A DNA stretch of 64,000 bases from the NCBI GenBank assembly GCA_019925095.2, contig CM034397.1, positions 1,324,001-1,388,000 of the forward strand. The letters are read 5' to 3'. The translations under genes were made by a program, and so were the position numbers. This DNA is from Dendrolimus kikuchii (Eukaryota; Arthropoda; Insecta; Lepidoptera; Lasiocampidae). The notes below the pieces were generated by a model. The model ran no database searches. It saw only the letters and a list, made by a program, of their open reading frames with translations, and had not been told where the DNA came from. Every line of letters begins with the position of its first letter. The stretch's first letter is position 1. Shown here piece after piece: positions 58,697-64,000 of the stretch.

Positions 58697-61600
58697 GTAC
58701 TCGTCACTGTATACTCGTTTTTCAAACCCTATTGACTGATTTACATTGATCCAGCTTACTAACTTGGGGAGTAGCGCTGTACTGACCTCAAATCAATTTA
58801 CACGGCAACTTTATGAAGTTAGCACTGCCTTCCTTCGAATTTGAAGTCAGTATCAATGAAAGAAAAAACGTTTATTTGGTCATCACACAATGAATTGTAC
58901 GGTCATATATACCAAAAATCTCGCAATGGTACTAAATAGGTGCAGTTCAGCAATGTGCCAGGCAACAGGTGCCTGATGCTGGTTTTCAACTGCACCCTAA
59001 GATGGACGGATGTTGCACTGTTATTTATATATAAATATATATGTATCAATGTAAATCAGCTCTTTCGCAGTTGTTTGCATCACCTTTAATTTAAATAGCA
59101 CACACCAAACTATATGGAATCTTCAAAATAGCTGTAGAAGACTAGTGTCAGGTACATGATTTTAATGAGTTTCTAAGAGTAACATGGTATTATGTACTGA
59201 ACCAGTGCAATTTACCACCTTAAATGAGGTGAGGAGATTTGTACTGTTTGTACCATGGTAGTACATTACAAACTTCTAGTTTAAATTTGAATTGGATATG
59301 ATAGTTAGAAATTGGATGTGATCGACCTTGGTCACCTAATTTTGCTAGCAGTTGTACTAAGACATTGTCATGTCCCTCTTTGTCATGTGAATATAAGGAT
59401 ATTCAGAAGTGTTACTGTACTGTAGTATCGTGAGCCTCGTTTCGTCCTTCCTCTTATGTTTGAGGCGTAAGTAGTAGCACAACAAAACTTTGAAGTCTTA
59501 CATTTTCAAATTTTGAGTCATATCAGTACAAACATATTTTGTATGGGACAAATTTACTGTTGGTTCACATATGTACTACTCTCATTATACTTGTTTTTTA
59601 TTAGAATTACAACAGCTTGCTGAAAAGGGCTATAAAGTTTTATGTGGACAATAATACTACATTACTGATAACTTGAAGCACAAACTAAAATAATGAAGAA
59701 TTTTTTATACCCAGAATAGTGCTACACTATCTGGCTCTTTATTATTGAATATAGTTCAATGTGCATAACACTTTGATTACAGGGACAAGGATAGAGAACG
59801 CAGTCGCAGCAGAGACAGGCATAAGGAAAAGAAGAGAAGTAGAAGCAGGTCGAGGTCCAGAAGTAGGAGTCGAGGCAGGAAATCCAAAGATAGGTTGGTT
59901 GTAGTGACTTACATAATCCATCAATAAGTAAATCAAGATCACTACTTTTAATATATATAACATTTTATTTGAAACAAATCATACTAATTATAATTGTCAA
60001 AGAGTCTGATTGGATGCTTGTTTTTTTTGTTATAATTCATCATCATGGTTCAGCAATTACCTTGAAGTATTTTCTTAAGTTGTCGCGACTAGTATACATA
60101 ATAATACAATATAATATAAAATAATTTTAATTAGTTTTAATAAAAAGTATAGTTCATCATCATCCGAACGTTAAATCCCGGTCGCGTTTGGAGTGTTCAC
60201 TCCGACACCCAGGGTCCGCTTTCCTAAAAAGTATAGTTATGAGGATGAAATTTATTTTGGAAAATGTAAAAATACCTGGTCTAAAGTTTATAATTAAGAT
60301 CAAAGTTGTAAGAAAATTTTTGATAAATATAATAAATAAAATAAAAATAGCCTTTATTGCTGATAAATAAATAGGAAAACCTAATCCGCTAATTGGTATC
60401 GTGTTTTGCCTCCTTCTCAGCTTGTCCTTCGACAAAGGCCTCCCTCAAGCTGTTTGCTGCCCATTTTACCTTGTCTTTGCAGGTTCTGGACCACAGTGTT
60501 CCTGCTGTTTGTTTAAAATATATCAATATAATACTACTTCAACAATTGTAAAGCACAAAGTGCTTTTATGGCTGGTTCCTATGGTAACAATTTGATATTA
60601 CTTGTATGAAGTTCATGTAAAATTTTAACCAATTTTAAGGCAAATGAGCATTTGTTAAGATACAGAAACCCGTTAGTAATTGACAAATATGGTACAAGTA
60701 TCAACTTGAAACTTGTCTGTTCTTAAACAGACCCTATGGCTCTGTTTAATCTCAATATAAATTATAATGCTATAACTGTGATGCATGGTGAGAATAAGTT
60801 AGAAAGAAAAGAAGACCTGTGAAGAAATACTGGATATGGCAAAGGAGAGACGCACAAGTTTAAAAACTCTGAAAGAAGACACCTTATGCATGTTAATCGA
60901 AGGCAAAGTGGAAGCAAGGACAGGGAAGGGAAGGTTAAGGCGAGCATTCATGGATGAAATAAAAGAAAAATGGGTGTTCTGTCGTACAAAGAAGTAAAAC
61001 AACTGGCGTAATAGAGAAGATTGAAGGACAACTCCACCGACAAGAGATAGATTAAATGATAAATTAAAAAATGTACTTTGTCCACAGGGATGGCACAATC
61101 GCTTTACTGGACCAAATGGTGGGGACAACAACAAAGGCCACAGCGCGACAAGTGCCCAGCAACGGCACGGTGAATCCAGCAACGCAAGCTGCAATCTTAG
61201 CCGCAGCTGCCGTGGCACAGGTAATTTTGTAGCAACACTTTTAACTTTCAACATTCATCCTTAAAGAATATAATCCATGTTTTCAGCTAATAGAGTTATT
61301 TAAACTATTGTAATAAAGTTTGTATAATGTATGATTAAGTATTCAATTACCGCCAGTTTGTAATTTATACATTTGGTGTTTCATACATGCAAATTGTATA
61401 GTGTATTTCGAAAGCAAGTAAGTTACATTTAGTATTTAGTCAATTTGTTATTTTTAGGCTTTGCTGTTATAGATATACTTATCTATTTAACGGACTTCAT
61501 TTAAAATAAATAAACAGTAGTAAATATGGCAGACAATGACATTACACTTGTCTTATGAGTATCAGGAAAGGAATGCTCCGGTGGTTCGGGCATTTGGAAA

Positions 61601-62318
61601 GAATGCATGATGAAAGAATGAATAAACAGATATACAATGCAGAAGTTGTGGAAGGCCACGACACACCTTCCATGATCAAATTGATCGTGTACTAGCAGAA
61701 GGTGATGTCAGGAGCCTTAAGGACAGACGAGCGTGCATGACAAGAGTTATGAATGTCAAAGAAGCAAGTGAGGTGTGTAAGAATAAGCCTAAATGGCGCT
61801 CTGTTGTTCGTGCCTACCCCGCAAGGGAACTGGCGTGAAGTTGTGTATGTATGTATGTTTGTTATGAGTATCAAACAACTCAATAGTCTACAAAGATCCA
61901 AAGGAGAGAAAAACACTGAACTTTTATTTTTAAAATTTACTGTTAATCAAACATGCAATCTCTTCATCCTATTGATCAGGCCATACAACATTTAAATCAT
62001 ACTATAAAGGTCGCCATTATTATCCCTTTTCAAAAATGTAAGATAAATCATTTCCTTAAATATATTTATTATTATTAATACCTGCTATTGCCATGCCATT
62101 TTGATTCTTTAGTTTCTAATCTATGTAGTAGTTTCAATTTATTTAACTGGCACGAAATAATGATTAGAAATCATTTATATAATCAAAGAAATAATTCTTT
62201 CAGCACAATGCTATAGAAAGAGAGGTAAATTTGATTCATTTTTATTATTTGAAAAGTTAATTGAAATAATAGAATATATAATCAGATTATTTTATTTTAG
62301 AAATATGTTCAATTTGCG
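58491..62318 (+). CDS. RS-like (Arg/Asp/Ser-rich) nuclear protein, 5' part only
   Basis: Coding exons 58491-58696, 59783-59893, 61088-61220, then candidate micro-exons 62204-62224 and 62301-62318. Phases agree (2, 2, 0, 0, 0) and all sites are GT/AG. The first two exons encode about 105 residues of almost pure R/D/S/K/E, beginning M-S-S-R-H-R-D-R-T-R-S-R-S-R with long R-D repeats and then S-R-S-R dipeptides: an RS domain of the kind found in splicing factors and speckle proteins. Exon 3 changes to an Ala/Gln-rich, non-charged segment (T-Q-A-A-I-L-A-A-A-A-V-A-Q). No RRM or other catalytic domain is reached before the window ends. I do not recognise the family member; a splicing or mRNA-processing role is inference from the RS domain. 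The start is the first ATG after a plausible 5' UTR. Confidence 0.75.
58858..59045 (-). repeat. Dispersed repeat G copy 2, RS-like gene intron 1
   Basis: About 85-90% identical by eye to 40194-40410, including the GCCAGGCAACAGGTGCCTGA palindrome at 58959-58979. Confidence 0.65.
59050..59780. other. RS-like gene intron 1, no recognised content
   Basis: AT-rich intron sequence without recognised repeats or frames. Confidence 0.45.
59783..59893 (+). CDS. RS-like gene coding exon 2
   Basis: Acceptor gattacag, donor gttggt, 111 nt, phase 2 at both ends. It encodes R-D-K-D-R-E-R-S-R-S-R followed by a block of S-R-S-R repeats and ends K-S-K-D. The composition continues exon 1 exactly and no stop occurs in this frame. 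Confidence 0.8.
61088..61220 (+). CDS. RS-like gene coding exon 3
   Basis: Acceptor gtccacag, donor gtaatt, 133 nt. It encodes D-G-T-I-A-L-L-D-Q-M-V-G followed by a Thr/Ala-rich segment and the Ala run ending V-A-Q. Codon use is GC-richer than the flanks, supporting real coding sequence. Confidence 0.78.
61565..61861 (+). mobile_element. (TATG)n-ended LINE copy 10, 297 bp, 12-bp target duplication
   Basis: The duplication TTATGAGTATCA is at 61553-61564 and 61862-61873. It lies in the intron of the RS-like gene between exon 3 and the candidate micro-exons. A small internal deletion relative to other copies breaks its frame. Confidence 0.85.
62204..62224 (+). CDS. RS-like gene candidate micro-exon 4
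   Basis: 21 nt, exactly seven codons (H-N-A-I-E-R-E), between acceptor ataattctttcag and donor gtaaat. Phase 0 fits the phase-0 donor of exon 3. Too short to prove by eye; supported only by both splice sites and frame. Confidence 0.45.
62301..62318 (+). CDS. RS-like gene candidate micro-exon 5
   Basis: 18 nt, six codons (K-Y-V-Q-F-A), between a T-rich acceptor (tttattttag) and donor gtgaga. It is in frame with the preceding micro-exon. The next exon is not visible and should lie beyond the window. Confidence 0.4.
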
Positions 62319-62324
62319 GTGAGA

Positions 62325-63535
62325 ATAATTTTCCATTTTTCCTATGATTTTGTACATTATTATTGTTACAAATCCTAAAGATAAACACGAACCCTCGAAG
62401 TCTGTCTCAATTGTCTGTCTATGGTCTATGATATGAAATATTGATTTTTGTATCTGTTATATATTTTAAGAGTTCAAATGAGCAAGTGAATTTTTAAAGT
62501 TTAGGCCAAATCTGAAACTAAATGAAATAGCGAAAAACACAGCAGTTTCAGGACAGATTTCGATAAAAATTCATTATCCAAGGTAGTAATTGAAGCAATT
62601 GATTTTGAAAATACAGTAACACTTGTAAACTTACAGCAATCATATAGCTTATAAGGATTTTTCCTGGATTGTGTTTTGAGAGGATACTTTATGATAATAT
62701 ATTCTAAATTTTAAAATGTTCTCATAGAAATTGACTTTAAGAAATTTATGACATTTTAATTTAAAAAAAAAACCACAGCTTTATTACCACTGGATTGGTT
62801 GCTGTATATAAATGACAAACATAACTTTCTGTCAATGTAAAGCGTCACTTGCGGCTGTCTCTGTAACTTTTTAATACATTGCGACTGCCGCATTTACGCC
62901 TTGACTATCAGCGCCAAAATGGCGTCAATCGAACAGGCACAAAAATGTCATGACAGCAGCTTGTCCGTTGATAATAAAAGTAAAAAAAAAACCCCATATT
63001 GTACTTTTGTTGTGCGTTGGATGCTACTGCTTCATTTTGGATAATGTTACAGCTATTGACCGTTTCACACATATTTAGTGATGGGGTTTAATACATTATT
63101 TATGATGTGATATTGTTATTAATGACCTTAAATATTGACAGATAACATATTTATATACACTAATGTAACTATTAACGGCCCTATTTTTAACCCTATTTAT
63201 AAAATGCATTTGGCTACAGTCAATAACTATAGCATTATCATAGGTGAAGCCTTAGTAGGGGCCCAATTCTGCTATTAATACCTTGTCAAAGTCGCAGAAC
63301 ACTAATGTAACTAAATTGTAGTTTTGTTTAATTTCAGTATTCTGCTAATACCAATAGTGTGCCTGTGGCACGTCTTTGTAAATATTTATAAGCAAATATT
63401 TGTGAATGCGTTTAAAAAAAAAAATTTTTTAGTTTTAAATTTAAAAAACTTTAATATTCATATCGGCTAACACCATTTCTGTTAATGGTAATATCGTTTT
63501 TTATCTACTATTATTCTGCCGCAACAATACCTAGA
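62325..63535. other. AT-rich intron sequence of the RS-like gene
   Basis: No coding signal or recognised repeat. A moderately GC-rich patch at 62855-62970 (GCGACTGCCGCATTTACG, AAAATGGCGTC) could be regulatory or an unrecognised repeat. Confidence 0.4.
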
Positions 63536-63539
63536 AGAT

Positions 63540-63848
63540 ATTTTGGTTTTAGTAGAATACGGTGGTTCAGGCATGTGGAAAGAATGCATGATGAAAGAAT
63601 GACTAAACAGACATACAATGCAAAAGTGGATGGTGGCAGAAGTCGTGGAAGGCCACGACACACCTTCCAAGATCAAATTGATCGTGTACTAGTGGAGGGT
63701 GATGTCAGGAGCCTTAAGAACAGACGAGCGTGCATGACAAGAGCTATGAATGTCAAAGAAGCGAGTGAGGTGCGTAAGAATAAGCCTGAATGGCGCTCTG
63801 TTGCCCGTGCCTACCCCGCAAGGGAACTGGCATGAAGTTATGTATGTA
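63540..63848 (+). mobile_element. (TATG)n-ended LINE copy 11, about 300 bp
   Basis: Same C-terminal coding segment (R-H-V-E-R-M to P-A-R-E-L-A) and terminal TATG repeat. Target duplication not resolved. Confidence 0.78.
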
Positions 63849-64000
63849 CGAATTTTTGACACTATTGTACTTTGAGTGTCTTCGCAATGACAAGATGTTG
63901 AAATAGCAGAATTGGGCCCCCAGTTGGTGTAATATAATATAGATTGTCGTTAATGTGTGCTTTGGGCCGTGGCGTCGTGTCGTAACAGACGTTTGTGGCG

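Noticed and set aside
58516..58725. Minus-strand frame opposite RS-like exon 1
   Set aside because: Shadow of the Arg/Asp codon repeats on the + strand.

Overview
The window reads as a nuclear genome segment of an insect, most likely a moth or butterfly (Lepidoptera). It is AT-rich and intron-rich, and it is crowded with short Helitrons, A-tailed retroposons and microsatellite-ended LINE fragments of kinds I associate with lepidopteran genomes. The order-level assignment is inference; species cannot be told.

Three host genes are supported, all on the + strand. (1) SPARC/osteonectin, eight coding exons spread over 25831-45480, giving a 319-residue secreted calcium-binding matrix protein. (2) Histone H2A.Z, four coding exons at 50858-51916, 129 residues, with a probable intron inside its 3' UTR. 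(3) The 5' part of an arginine/aspartate/serine-rich (RS-like) nuclear protein, 58491-62318, including two candidate micro-exons; it runs off the right edge. The genes are unrelated housekeeping or structural genes and form no operon or pathway.

Layout: 1-25800 is gene-free and consists of nested repeats, including a deleted Ty3/gypsy-type element (16111-18726), a solo LTR (13362-13872), several Helitrons with A-TC...CTAG-T ends, and many copies of a ~315 bp A-tailed retroposon ('repeat A'). 25800-45500 is SPARC, with introns of up to 6.7 kb filled by further insertions: a solo LTR inside a LINE tail, a Helitron inside a hAT-like element, a mariner remnant, a long palindromic element and an 18-bp minisatellite. 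45500-50700 is intergenic, with a perfect 56-bp-arm palindrome. 50700-54700 is H2A.Z; 54700-58300 is repeat-poor apart from one tRNA-derived SINE; 58300-64000 is the RS-like gene.

The most informative observations are: at least six LINE copies ending in (TATG)n with exact 11-14 bp target duplications; two copies of a long-inverted-repeat element with 9-bp duplications whose cores lie in opposite orientation; two solo LTRs both inserted at ATAT; and a SPARC exon (28609-28755) with no start codon of its own, recoverable only from splice phase. I did not find a wholly new gene system. Repeat-family names are descriptive labels made for this window. All intron-exon borders are read by eye from GT/AG sites and phase.
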